This document shows positions 1 through 8,278 of a stretch of 64,000 bases of DNA, one piece after another. The DNA is from Tengunoibacter tsumagoiensis (GTDB lineage Bacteria > Chloroflexota > Ktedonobacteria > Ktedonobacterales > Ktedonobacteraceae), in NCBI RefSeq assembly GCF_003967535.1, contig NZ_BIFR01000001.1, forward strand, positions 3,471,001-3,535,000, given 5' to 3'. Under the pieces are notes generated by a model. That model had not been told where the DNA came from, did no database searches, and was given only the letters and a program-made list of their open reading frames with translations. The position numbers and the translations under genes are program-made. The first letter of the stretch is position 1; each line of letters starts with the position of its first letter.

Positions 1-1
1 T

Positions 2-670
2 GACACGCCGTTAGCACCTTATCGAGGCATTGGCATGCTGACAGACTATACAAGCTATGCAACAGTTATTGCCAAACAAAGCCAGACAACGCTCATTCCT
101 AACCAATTGCTCCTCAAAACGAAAAGTGATGCGGCCTCCCTGGCCCATCTACGCTCCCTTTTTCCGGGACTTCAGGATCGTCGACAACAAACGGTGACCA
201 ACCAGGAGAGTTCAGTGCATCTGGATATTATTGGTGTGCTCATTATTGCCATTGTTGCAGCTTTGCTTCTGGCTCTCGTGGGGACGCTTCTCAACTCCTG
301 GCTGAGCGCGAGTATACGGATTACCAGCTTCTCTGTCCTGCGAGCTCTTGGAATGCGCCCCCGACAGATTGCCACGGTGCTCCTATGGGAACAAGGCTTT
401 ATCTATGCTGTCGCAATTCTGCTGGGTCTGGGTCTCAGTGCCATGTTAAGTCTGTTTGCCTCGCCAATCGTCACTTTACTGGACTTAACCAGACCAGCAA
501 CGAGAGAAAATCTCTATGATGTGCCACCAATTTCTGTGACGATCCCATGGTTCCAACTGGCTCTGCTCTTTGGAACAGTTACGATCATCTGCCTTTGTGC
601 CTTATTCTTCATGGCCCATCTCGTTTCTCGCCCCAGACTCGGCCAGATCCTTCGTCTGAACGAAGATTAA
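2..670 (+). CDS. FtsX-like ABC transporter permease, C-terminal part (cut by window start)
   Basis: The frame is open from base 2, so the gene begins before the window; the first ATG inside (35) is not evidence of a start. The visible part has three hydrophobic segments, at roughly residues 80-105, 128-155 and 180-205. Between the first two is the motif FSVLRALGMRPRQIATVLLW. This is the layout of the C-terminal FtsX domain (three or four membrane helices, and an RALGM-type loop that touches the partner ATPase). Members act in the cytoplasmic membrane, usually in lipoprotein release or peptide/drug export, with an ATPase gene nearby; here that gene would lie upstream. The family is clear, the substrate is not. 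A hairpin follows 10 bases after the stop. Confidence 0.85.
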   Translation, partial: DTPLAPYRGIGMLTDYTSYATVIAKQSQTTLIPNQLLLKTKSDAASLAHLRSLFPGLQDRRQQTVTNQESSVHLDIIGVLIIAIVAALLLALVGTLLNSWLSASIRITSFSVLRALGMRPRQIATVLLWEQGFIYAVAILLGLGLSAMLSLFASPIVTLLDLTRPATRENLYDVPPISVTIPWFQLALLFGTVTIICLCALFFMAHLVSRPRLGQILRLNED

Positions 671-680
671 ACAGCTTCAT

Positions 681-723
681 TGTGAGGGTGTTGGTACATC
701 AAAGATGCCCATATACCCTCACA
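681..723 (+). terminator. Hairpin after the permease gene
   Basis: The 9-base arms TGTGAGGGT and ACCCTCACA flank a 25-base loop and are followed by an AT-rich stretch. It fits a terminator for the permease gene, although the loop is long. Confidence 0.5.
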
Positions 724-847
724 TATTTTATATAGAAAAAATTCTATTTTACCCGAAAATACTATTTTTTATGTTTAAAATGCATTTGGTTTTATAATAC
801 ATAGGAATCGTTGGGCAGCTTATTTTTCTTGAAAGTGATACAAAAAC

Positions 848-2458
848 ATGCAACAACAAGAAGTTTCTTTGCCAGAACCCAAACCTCTTTTTGTGGTCGA
901 TCCACAGGGGAAAAAAGTGTTCCTGGATGCGCATAAAAATTCCATGTATCTAAACGTGCAGGACTATGGAGCAGTTGGTGATGGACGAGCTGATGATACA
1001 GGTCCTATTCAGAACGCTATCAATCAGGCAGCAGGAGGCGCGACAATCTTTTTTCCACCTGGTGTCTATCTGATCTCACGGACCATTGCGCTGAAAAATG
1101 GTCTGAGCTACCTGGGCTCCAATTCCACGATCAAACAGGCAAAGAATAGTAATCTCCTCGCCCTGGCAGCAGTTCAGGAATATCTCCAGAATGAGACCTT
1201 TGCCAGCCCACCAGTGCACATGACCAATCTCTGTTTTGATGGCAATAGCGCTCATAATACCCATCCACCACGACACGGTGGTCATGGGCTGGTTCTTATG
1301 TCATCCTATTCAACCATTGAGGGGTGCTGGTTCACAAATATTCCTCAGACTGCAATTGTTTTTTCTGATCGGAATAGTGTGGGAAAAATTCTTCGCAACA
1401 GCTCGATTGAGAATACGGTGGTCCGCTGCAAAATAGAGACAACGGGTCAGTATGGGATCTGGGTACGAGACGAAGATAGTGGCCGTTGCACAGATGGATA
1501 TATTCGCGATTGTGTGGTCAATGGGACTGCCGACACGGCCATTTTTGTCGAACGTGGTGCTGGCTGGTTTTTGTCAGGAAATCATGTCTATGGATGTCAG
1601 TTATCGGGCATTATTGTAGACAATGCCTGGTCAACAAGCATTATTGGCAATGAGGTTGATGGGTATGGATACAATATGTCAGCTTCGGTTGGCTATTGTG
1701 CAGGGCTGAGTGTCACCTGTATTGGACCACGTGCAACTATCGTGCAGGGGAATGTTGTTTCAACTCCAGAGATGAACCCACACACAATGTACCAGCATCT
1801 TGTTATTACTGGTGGCGGGTCGACCGATACTCGTTGTGTCGTTGTTGGTAATGCTATCCTGGGCGGTTATGTTCCTCGCGGCTCCAATGGCGCTCAACAG
1901 AGCAAACAAGCAGAGCATAGTGCAGGTATTGTTGTCCAGAGCAATGCGACTCAGATCTCCAGTAAGCAACAATTCTATGCGCTGGTGGCGCTGAATCGTG
2001 TCGATGGCGTTGGCCAGACCTATTTTAATGATGCGGCCCCGACGACCATTATGGCCAGCAATGAAATGTGTGGGGATCTGCGAACCGATGGGGATTTTCA
2101 TACAGGGAATCATTTTGTGACTAACGGGCAACAAGCCTCGATCTCCAATGGGAGCGCGAACGGCAAACACGCGCCTTATCCAACCATTCATGGCAATGAT
2201 GTGCGTGGAATAGTAAGTTTTGGATGTGGTGACCGGGCTTCTCAAGGTGAACAGGTTCAGATTCAGTTTGCCAATCCCTACAAAAGTTCGCCAGTGGTAG
2301 TCATCTCTGCCGCGAATGCTGCCGCAGCCCAGACAGGCACGATCTGGTATGTCAGTTCAATAACCAATCATGGTTTTAGTATTGCCTCCTCCACATCTCC
2401 CTCTCCCCATGCGCAGGACAATACCACCTATAGCTTTACTTATCAGGTAATGGGATAA
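848..2458 (+). CDS. Right-handed beta-helix protein, pectate-lyase-3/GH28-like
   Basis: A 536-aa protein. Residues about 37-80 carry the hallmark start of the pectate lyase superfamily (DYGAVGDGRADDT, then IQNAINQAAGG and PPGVYLIS). This is the N-terminal cap of a parallel beta-helix. The middle (about 115-360) is rich in the G-N, V-x-G-N and D-N-x turns expected of stacked coils. The last 90 residues look like a separate beta-rich end domain. No clear signal peptide is visible, so the location is uncertain. Family members cut or bind acidic or branched polysaccharides, or act as phage-type tail enzymes. It is the first gene of a plus-strand sugar cluster, which favours a role with plant or microbial polysaccharide. 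The ribosome site before the ATG is weak. Catalytic residues could not be assigned. Confidence 0.75.
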   Translation: MQQQEVSLPEPKPLFVVDPQGKKVFLDAHKNSMYLNVQDYGAVGDGRADDTGPIQNAINQAAGGATIFFPPGVYLISRTIALKNGLSYLGSNSTIKQAKNSNLLALAAVQEYLQNETFASPPVHMTNLCFDGNSAHNTHPPRHGGHGLVLMSSYSTIEGCWFTNIPQTAIVFSDRNSVGKILRNSSIENTVVRCKIETTGQYGIWVRDEDSGRCTDGYIRDCVVNGTADTAIFVERGAGWFLSGNHVYGCQLSGIIVDNAWSTSIIGNEVDGYGYNMSASVGYCAGLSVTCIGPRATIVQGNVVSTPEMNPHTMYQHLVITGGGSTDTRCVVVGNAILGGYVPRGSNGAQQSKQAEHSAGIVVQSNATQISSKQQFYALVALNRVDGVGQTYFNDAAPTTIMASNEMCGDLRTDGDFHTGNHFVTNGQQASISNGSANGKHAPYPTIHGNDVRGIVSFGCGDRASQGEQVQIQFANPYKSSPVVVISAANAAAAQTGTIWYVSSITNHGFSIASSTSPSPHAQDNTTYSFTYQVMG

Positions 2459-2529
2459 GATTGCAGGAGAGGTCTTCGCAGTCTTTCCCTTTCTACGCTG
2501 CCATATGATATGATGGAAGAGCTAGTTTT

Positions 2530-2561
2530 AGCGCACAAGGATTTCAATCACCTTGTGCGCT
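2530..2561 (+). terminator. Strong hairpin terminator
   Basis: The perfect arms AGCGCACAAGG and CCTTGTGCGCT surround a 10-base loop and are followed by a T/A-rich run (TCTCTTATTATAAT). It lies 70 bases after the beta-helix gene, so that gene is probably a separate transcription unit. Confidence 0.8.
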
Positions 2562-2664
2562 CTCTTATTATAATAAAAAAGTACGAAACAGTTGTTGCGT
2601 ATCCTTGAAGAATCGGCTCATCGGAGATTCGGTTCGCTGGTAAAGAATAAGAAGAGGAATAGCT

Positions 2665-3465
2665 ATGCGCTTTGGTATCTGTGCCCGTTTTCAACACGTG
2701 GCGGCACTTCAAGCATACCCTTTTGATTATCTTGAGGAGGCAGTCCAACGATTTTTGGTTCCAGAACAGCCCGAGGAAGATTTTGAAGATCTTTTACGAG
2801 AAGCCCGCAGACTTCCTGTTCCCATCGAAGCCGCCAATTCTTTACTTCCTGCTCGTTTAGCTCTGGTTGAGACTCCCACTCAGTCAATTGATCGCCCTCG
2901 TATTCAACGCTATATGCAAACAACGTTACAACGTGCTGAACAAGCTGGGATTCGTCTCCTGGTATTTGGAAGTGGAGGCGCACGACACTGCCCTCCTGAT
3001 TATGCACTCAAGGATGCGGTCCAGCAGATAGGTGAACATCTTGCCACCTGGAGTGAGTGGGCAAAACAACATGGGATCGAAATTGTCCTTGAGCCTTTAC
3101 AATATGCGGAGACAAATACGCTGAATACGGTGGCTGAAGGTGGTGAACTGGTCGCATCGATTGAACATTCCGGTGCTCGCTTATTAGCGGATACCTACCA
3201 TATGGCAGCGAATAAGGAGGACCCGGAGAGCCTTTTTACCTGGGGAAGCCTCCTTTCTCATGTCCATGTCGCTGAGTTAGAAGATCGCGCTGCCCCGGGG
3301 CATCATGGGGATGATTTCCGCCCCTATTTCTCGGCCTTGCAGCGTGCTGGCTATGACCAGCGGATCTCTATCGAATGTAAATGGCAAGATCTTTCCCAGG
3401 AGGTGCCAACTGCAATTGCTATTCTACGAGAACACTGGGCGACCAGCACAACACTGAGCCATTAG
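2665..3465 (+). CDS. Sugar phosphate isomerase/epimerase (xylose isomerase-like TIM barrel)
   Basis: A 266-aa protein, the usual length for the AP endonuclease 2/xylose isomerase-like barrel family. Likely metal-binding positions sit at the ends of successive strands: Glu in IVLEPLQ, Asp-Thr-Tyr-His in LLADTYHMA, His in LSHVHVAEL and Glu in ISIECKW. Such enzymes interconvert keto- and aldo-sugars or act on inositol derivatives in the cytoplasm. The ATG is preceded by GAAGAGGAATAGCT, a good ribosome site. It is followed by its own hairpin and then a phosphoglucose-isomerase-like gene, so it sits in a sugar catabolic neighbourhood. The substrate cannot be read from the sequence. Confidence 0.85.
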   Translation: MRFGICARFQHVAALQAYPFDYLEEAVQRFLVPEQPEEDFEDLLREARRLPVPIEAANSLLPARLALVETPTQSIDRPRIQRYMQTTLQRAEQAGIRLLVFGSGGARHCPPDYALKDAVQQIGEHLATWSEWAKQHGIEIVLEPLQYAETNTLNTVAEGGELVASIEHSGARLLADTYHMAANKEDPESLFTWGSLLSHVHVAELEDRAAPGHHGDDFRPYFSALQRAGYDQRISIECKWQDLSQEVPTAIAILREHWATSTTLSH

Positions 3466-3476
3466 AACCTGCTCGT

Positions 3477-3516
3477 TTGCTCGAACGGTCTGGCGATGCT
3501 CGCACCGTTCGAGCAA
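3477..3516 (+). terminator. Hairpin after the first TIM-barrel gene
   Basis: The arms TTGCTCGAACGGT and ACCGTTCGAGCAA (13 bases, perfect) surround a 14-base loop. There is no clear T run, so the hairpin may be only partly terminating or may protect the 3' end. Confidence 0.6.
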
Positions 3517-3540
3517 TGATGCAAGGCAAGGATAGGAAAG

Positions 3541-5385
3541 ATGGCTCTTGAAAAAAAAGAGAGAACTTCTATGCAAGAACAAGCCATACTCGAGCGTCTG
3601 CAACAGGAAGATGTGTTGGGACAATTGCGCCGAAGAGATGGGCTGATGGCTCATTTAGGCAGCGAGAATGGAGAGCTGAAATTAGACTGGGTAGAGGGTA
3701 TTGCCCGGCTCTTACAGGATGATCACCTCATCGAGGACGTTGAACAGGAGGCCCATGCTCTCTGGGAACATGGGATTCGTCATCTGATCTGGGCTGGGAT
3801 GGGAGGGTCGATCATCACTGTCCGTGTTCTCGTCGATCTTGGTTTTGGCTCCGGGCTCAAGCCCGAAGAGATTGCCATCTATCCCCTCGATAGTACTGAT
3901 CCGGCCTCCCTCAATACGATTCTCCGCAGGATTGCCCAGGCAAAAGGACTGCCATGGCCTCTCCCAACACCTCTGGCCACCGATGATCTCCACCGTCTGT
4001 TAGATGATGTCATGATGGTAGGCGTGTCTATGGGAATGACTTCAGAAGAGCCCATTACGCATCTCCATTGGTTTACTGGTCTGCTAGAACAGGCTAAACT
4101 CCTGGCCGCAGAGCATATTTTTGTTATGACATTGCCAGGCTCTTACCTGGATCTGTTTGCGCAAGAACGGCAGGCTCCACGTCGCCCTCTTCAATTGGAT
4201 CATGGCACTGGAACCGGTGGCAGAATGAGTGCACCTACCACACGCGTCTTCCTGCTGCCTGCTGCGCTCGCGCTTCATAGCCGATCATCACACCCTGGAC
4301 AACTACGAGCGGTCTTACGTCAGGCCTGGCAAAATTATGATCTGGAAAGGGCTACGCACTCTCCCGAACAGCATCCATTTGTCCAGATTGCCGTTCGTCT
4401 GGCAGAGATCGGTCAGGAGGGAGCCAGTCACTTGTTCCTGCAACTTCCCGGGGAATGGAAGGCACTTGTTCCGTGGATTGAGCAGTTAATGGAAGAGAGC
4501 CTTGGGAAAGGTGGCAAAGGGATTGTGGTCTTTCCTGAACAGATGCTTCAACGGCAAGCTCCTGGTTTTACGGAAGCAGGCAGGCTCCATGTTCAGGTGA
4601 CAACAGAGCCCTCCTCTCCTCTCTCTAGCTCGCCACATGTGTATACGCTTACACAACCCTATCTCGTTGGAAAACAGCCACACGAACGACTGGCTTCTCT
4701 GGCCACGAATTTCCTGGGGTGGCAGTTGACGATGGCGATCTATGGCTATCTTCACCAGATTCAATTTGCCGGTCAACCTGCGGTAGAAAATTATAAAGCT
4801 CGGGCTCGCGCCTTACGTGATCTGCCCGATCCCTTTCAGGTGCTTGCAGATTGGAAAGAGGTTTCACGTGGAGAGTATCTGACCCTCTACGTTCCTCCCT
4901 CTCTCTCGCTACAGCATACTCCTGCCCAGACATTTGCTCAGGCATTAAAACAAGTGCTTGCCACTCAGACAATTTCCTCGGGCTCTCTGGCGGGCTATCT
5001 CGATTTTACGAGCAATGGTGAACTCTCTCCAGCTTTACGAGCAATCCTCACGCGTGCTTTCGGGCAGATTGGAAACCAGTTACTTGGCATTCCAGTGAAG
5101 TTCCGTCAGGCCCCGGCAGATTATCACTCAACAGAGCAAGGCGAGATGGATGGACCACCTCAACTGGTGAGCTTACGCCTGTTGCAAAGACCTCATGAGC
5201 CACTATTGCTTGGAAGCTATTCGGATGCCTTTCTCAATGCGCAGGCTATCAGTACCTGGCAGGCCATGATTGAGCAGGGGCGAGCCTGCTTTTTATTGCT
5301 TGCTGATGGAACCGTTGAGCAGATAAAGCTGGCACTCCAACAATTCACGCAAGAGGTTATTGAGGCATTGCAACGCGATGTATAA
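3541..5385 (+). CDS. Phosphoglucose-isomerase-like sugar phosphate protein
   Basis: A 614-aa protein with the two-SIS-domain layout of glucose-6-phosphate isomerase, closest in style to the isomerase half of bacterial transaldolase/isomerase fusions. The segment HLIWAGMGGSIITVRVLVDL (about 80-100), followed by YPLDSTDPASL, matches the first sugar-phosphate loop. VGVSMGMTSEEP (about 160-171) occupies the place of the usual SKSGTT-type motif and is divergent. No transaldolase domain is present. It would act in the cytoplasm on hexose phosphates, feeding the products of neighbouring dehydrogenases and isomerases. The first ATG, after GATAGGAAAG, is used; an alternative ATG lies at 3571. The 3' end carries a 43-bp tandem duplication that supplies the present stop codon. 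Confidence 0.7.
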   Translation: MALEKKERTSMQEQAILERLQQEDVLGQLRRRDGLMAHLGSENGELKLDWVEGIARLLQDDHLIEDVEQEAHALWEHGIRHLIWAGMGGSIITVRVLVDLGFGSGLKPEEIAIYPLDSTDPASLNTILRRIAQAKGLPWPLPTPLATDDLHRLLDDVMMVGVSMGMTSEEPITHLHWFTGLLEQAKLLAAEHIFVMTLPGSYLDLFAQERQAPRRPLQLDHGTGTGGRMSAPTTRVFLLPAALALHSRSSHPGQLRAVLRQAWQNYDLERATHSPEQHPFVQIAVRLAEIGQEGASHLFLQLPGEWKALVPWIEQLMEESLGKGGKGIVVFPEQMLQRQAPGFTEAGRLHVQVTTEPSSPLSSSPHVYTLTQPYLVGKQPHERLASLATNFLGWQLTMAIYGYLHQIQFAGQPAVENYKARARALRDLPDPFQVLADWKEVSRGEYLTLYVPPSLSLQHTPAQTFAQALKQVLATQTISSGSLAGYLDFTSNGELSPALRAILTRAFGQIGNQLLGIPVKFRQAPADYHSTEQGEMDGPPQLVSLRLLQRPHEPLLLGSYSDAFLNAQAISTWQAMIEQGRACFLLLADGTVEQIKLALQQFTQEVIEALQRDV

Positions 5386-5421
5386 ATTCGCGCAAGAGGT
5401 TATTGAAACATTGCAACGTGA
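5344..5421 (+). repeat. Two-copy tandem repeat, period 43 bp, at the isomerase 3' end
   Basis: The segment starting TTCACGCAAGAGG at 5344 recurs with few changes from 5387 (TTCGCGCAAGAGG), ending CAACGCGA and CAACGTGA respectively. The period is 43, so the second copy is out of frame and the gene stops in the junction (TAA at 5383-5385). The older end may have been the CGT-GAT-TGA of the second copy. Confidence 0.8.
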
Positions 5422-5428
5422 TTGACAG

Positions 5429-5472
5429 TGGAACGAAGCGCTTCCTTTAATGATGAAGCAATGCGCTTCCAC
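5429..5472 (+). terminator. Imperfect hairpin between isomerase and dehydrogenase genes
   Basis: GTGGAACGAAGCGCTT pairs imperfectly with AAGCAATGCGCTTCCAC. It lies 28 bases before the next start codon and may be a weak terminator or an mRNA processing site. Confidence 0.35.
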
Positions 5473-5499
5473 CTTAAGGACAAGGAAGGATAACAGAGG

Positions 5500-6558
5500 A
5501 TGTCAGAACACTATCGTTTTGGAATTGTTGGTTGTGGAGTCATCGGACCAACCCATGCAGAGGCAATTGCCAGCTTGCCAGATGCACAACTGGTAGCAGT
5601 TGCCGATATTCTTCCCGAGAAAGCAGAAAAACTTGCTCAAAAATATGGAGTGAAGGCCTATCATAGCCTTCAAGAGATGCTTGAACAGGAAAATCTGGAT
5701 ATCGTTGATGTCTGCACGCCCAGCGGCATGCATGGAGAACATGCCTGCCAGGTTATGCGAGCAGGCCGTCATGTGATCGTTGAGAAACCCATGGAGATCC
5801 GTCAGGAGCGTCTGGCAGAGATGCTAAAAGTTCAGCAGGAGACCGGGCGTAAACTTGCAGTCATTAGCCAGCATCGCTTTGATGAAGCCACCCAGCAGAT
5901 CCATCGTGCTGTTGAGGAGCACAAGTTTGGGCGTCTGGTGTTAGGCAATGCAGCTATCCCCTGGTGGCGCTCACAGACGTACTATGATAGCGGTGCCTGG
6001 CGTGGAACGTGGGAACTGGATGGCGGCGGCATCCTGATGAATCAATCGATCCACTCGATTGATCTGCTCCAATGGTTGATGGGACCGGTCAAAAGCGTGA
6101 CCGCCTATACTGATACCCTGGTGCACACGATGGAGACAGAAGACGTTGCTGTGGCCATTCTTCGCTTTGCCAACGGGGCATTGGGGACCATTACAGCAAC
6201 GACCGGAGCCTATCCAGGTGTGACAACAAGGATCGAGATCTTTGGTGATAAAGGTTCTGGCGTAATTGAGAATGATCGCTTGAGCTTTTTGCATAGCTAT
6301 AATCCGAATGAAGAGGTAAGTTCGTATGGTGGGGTGGTGAAGCAGGAACCCGTGGCACCAGTTTCACAGACTGCGACAGCCAACGATCCGGCAGCGGTAG
6401 CAGCCTCGACCCACGCTTTACAGATTGCAGACATGATTCGTGCGATTCGTGAAAATGGCACACCTCTGGTTGATGGAGTAGCCGCTCGTCATCCCGTAGA
6501 GATTATTCTGGCCATTTATGAATCCGCACGTACACAGAAAGAGGTTCGTTTAGGATGA
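5500..6558 (+). CDS. Gfo/Idh/MocA family NAD(P)-dependent sugar dehydrogenase
   Basis: A 352-aa protein of normal family length. The Rossmann glycine motif is at residues 7-17 (GIVGCGVIGPT). The nicotinamide-site motif VEKPMEI is near residue 94. The C-terminal substrate domain (about 130-340) contains GGGILMNQSIHSIDLLQWL, whose histidine is part of the usual catalytic set. The family oxidises or reduces sugars and inositols in the cytoplasm. It overlaps the next gene by four bases (ATGA), so the two are almost certainly co-translated, and the isomerase downstream probably acts on its product. The substrate is unknown. The start follows a purine-rich site, AAGGAAGGATAACAGAGG. Confidence 0.9.
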   Translation: MSEHYRFGIVGCGVIGPTHAEAIASLPDAQLVAVADILPEKAEKLAQKYGVKAYHSLQEMLEQENLDIVDVCTPSGMHGEHACQVMRAGRHVIVEKPMEIRQERLAEMLKVQQETGRKLAVISQHRFDEATQQIHRAVEEHKFGRLVLGNAAIPWWRSQTYYDSGAWRGTWELDGGGILMNQSIHSIDLLQWLMGPVKSVTAYTDTLVHTMETEDVAVAILRFANGALGTITATTGAYPGVTTRIEIFGDKGSGVIENDRLSFLHSYNPNEEVSSYGGVVKQEPVAPVSQTATANDPAAVAASTHALQIADMIRAIRENGTPLVDGVAARHPVEIILAIYESARTQKEVRLG

Positions 6559-7391
6559 TTCGTTTATCTGCTTTTGCTGATGAAATTTCGCCTGATCTTG
6601 ATGAACAGATCGCCGTATTGAAGAGCGAAAACATTCATTATATTGACTTTCGTGCCGCCTGGAATACGAATGTGCTTGATCTGACCGATCAGCAGATTGC
6701 ACAGGTGAAGAAGACCCTTGCTGCCAATGGCATTGGGGTGGCCGCCATTGGTTCGCCGATTGGAAAGGTTCCCGTTGATAGTCCTTTTGATGAACATCTG
6801 GAACGTTTTGAGCGAGCGTTGACCGTCGCAAAAACATTAGAGGCCCCCTATATCCGTATCTTCTCTTTTTATCCACCTGCACAGGCTGCTGCTGCGACTG
6901 ATCCAGCTACCTATCGTGATGAGGTGCTGCGTCGTTTGCGTGAGATGACTTTGCGAGCCAGTCAGGCTGATGTCATTCTTATTCATGAGAATGAAAAAGG
7001 GATCTATGGAGATACTATTGCTCGCTGTATTGATCTTTTACAGAGTATCAACGATCCCCACTTTCTGTCGGTTCTCGACCCCGCTAATTACTTGCAGTGT
7101 GACCAGGTCCCTTATCCTGATGCCTATGATACCACTCTGCCCTGGTTAGAATACGTTCATGTGAAGGATGTCCAAGCAGATGGGGGCATGGTCGTTGCAG
7201 GTGAAGGCGAAGCACACTGGCCAGAACTGCTTGAGCAGCTTTTTGAAGATGGCTATGATGGATTTCTCTCGCTGGAACCACACCTTTTCCATGCAGGCCA
7301 ATATCAGGGTTTCAGTGGCGCTGATCGGTTCCGCGAGGCCTCTCAGGCTCTTCAACGGCTGCTACGCTCTCTTGAGGTCCCAACGGCATAA
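6555..7391 (+). CDS. Sugar phosphate isomerase/epimerase (TIM barrel)
   Basis: A 278-aa xylose-isomerase-like barrel. The opening MIRLSAFADEISPDLDEQI is typical of the hydroxypyruvate/inosose isomerase branch. Likely metal ligands are Glu in LIHENEKGIYG (about 142), Asp in SVLDPANYL (about 175), His in YVHVKDVQ (about 201) and Glu in LSLEPHLF (about 237). Translational coupling to the upstream dehydrogenase (ATGA overlap) suggests sequential steps, dehydrogenation followed by isomerisation. It is not closely similar to the other barrel protein at 2665, so a different substrate is likely. It is the last gene of the sugar cluster and is followed by a strong palindrome. Confidence 0.85.
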   Translation: MIRLSAFADEISPDLDEQIAVLKSENIHYIDFRAAWNTNVLDLTDQQIAQVKKTLAANGIGVAAIGSPIGKVPVDSPFDEHLERFERALTVAKTLEAPYIRIFSFYPPAQAAAATDPATYRDEVLRRLREMTLRASQADVILIHENEKGIYGDTIARCIDLLQSINDPHFLSVLDPANYLQCDQVPYPDAYDTTLPWLEYVHVKDVQADGGMVVAGEGEAHWPELLEQLFEDGYDGFLSLEPHLFHAGQYQGFSGADRFREASQALQRLLRSLEVPTA

Positions 7392-7435
7392 CTTCTCCCT
7401 GAGAGGAAATATTGCTTGATTGGTTCTGCTTTTGC

Positions 7436-7486
7436 TGTATACGCCGTTCATGTTGTTATTGAAGAACAGCATGAACGGCGTATACA
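7436..7486 (+). terminator. Long hairpin closing the sugar cluster
   Basis: A 22-base arm beginning TGTATACGCCGTTCATG pairs with a second arm ending CATGAACGGCGTATACA, with one mismatch and a loop of about 7 bases. No T run follows. It probably ends transcription of the sugar cluster from the left and may also act for the minus-strand ORF that ends at 7536. Confidence 0.65.
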
Positions 7487-7535
7487 ACCCACTGTCGCTC
7501 TTACATGATTAGCATGGAGAGAAATAGCTGTTTGC

Positions 7536-7973
7536 TTAGTATGAAGAGGACTCCTTGAGTACCCAGGGGAGTGCTGCATAAATCTCCATCTGGAGAATAG
7601 GTTGAGGAAAATCATTGGGTACAATACTAATCTCCTGCGTAAAGGAGACTGAGAATTGCTCCGTCACAGTGAAACAAGATAGAGGCTCTGGCTGCTCTCG
7701 AATACAGGCAACCAGATGGTAAAACCCACCATAGAAGTGGATGCCAGCTTCATCCTGGTAGTAAACAAATACCTCTCCCTCTCTGACCGGATCGATCCCG
7801 AGATGCTGAAAGAAAGCGAGAAGATCCTCTGGGAAGGTTGAGGCAAGGGTGATGTAATTGCGACATCCGGTACAACGACATAAGCTGATTGGCCGAGCAT
7901 CAAGATAGGCTCTTCTGGTCGCTTCTCTATCTACCTCTAGCAGCCAATCGCCCCAATCGTATCTGCTCGCCTG
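7536..7973 (-). pseudogene. Conserved-looking 145-codon ORF with no normal start codon
   Basis: Reading the minus strand from 7973 gives 145 sense codons, then TAA at 7536. The protein looks real: early RYDWGDWLLEVDREAT, a Cys cluster LCRCTGCRNYI near residue 35, and a balanced composition. There is no in-frame ATG, GTG or TTG near the beginning, and an in-frame TGA lies immediately upstream (7974-7976). An ATG one base out of frame (7975-7977) opens only 16 codons. Possible explanations are a frameshift near the 5' end, a sequencing error or a non-AUG start. I do not recognise the family. The C-x-C-x2-C motif could bind a metal. Confidence 0.5.
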
Positions 7974-8059
7974 TCATTAACTATCCATTTCTCTGATTGT
8001 TTTCCGTTCTATTTTCTCATACGGTCCAAAAGCGTGTCAACCTCAGTGAGATTCGGCTC

Positions 8060-8229
8060 AGGGCTTTCCAATTCTGGGTTGGTCCTCTGACGGTCACAGA
8101 GGCCCTCGCATCGGGAAGAGCGCGAAGAAGAGGAACACTACAGCATCAGGTTATTTCTCGGGCGTGACTCTCCGCCTCCCTCCCCCTTCATGGCTTCGGA
8201 CCTCTTCTGTGAGAATTGGAAAGCCCTGG
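8060..8229. mobile_element. MITE-like element, copy 1 (170 bp)
   Basis: The ends are inverted repeats, AGGGCTTTCCAATTCT at the left and AGAATTGGAAAGCCCT (plus GG) at the right. A 9-bp target duplication, ATTCGGCTC, flanks the element at 8051-8059 and 8230-8238. No coding capacity is visible. A diverged second copy with the same ends and its own 9-bp duplication lies at 62687-62963. The right duplication forms part of the terminator stem of the HtrA-like gene. The mobilising transposase is not in this window. Confidence 0.85.
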
Positions 8230-8233
8230 ATTC

Positions 8234-8271
8234 GGCTCCAGCCCTTCCGAATAGAGAAAGGAGCTGGAGCC
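8234..8271 (-). terminator. Terminator of the HtrA-like gene
   Basis: The arms GGCTCCAGC and GCTGGAGCC (9 bases, perfect) lie just beyond the stop codon of the minus-strand protease. The outer arm overlaps the target duplication of the adjacent MITE. Confidence 0.65.
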
Positions 8272-8278
8272 TCTGTTA

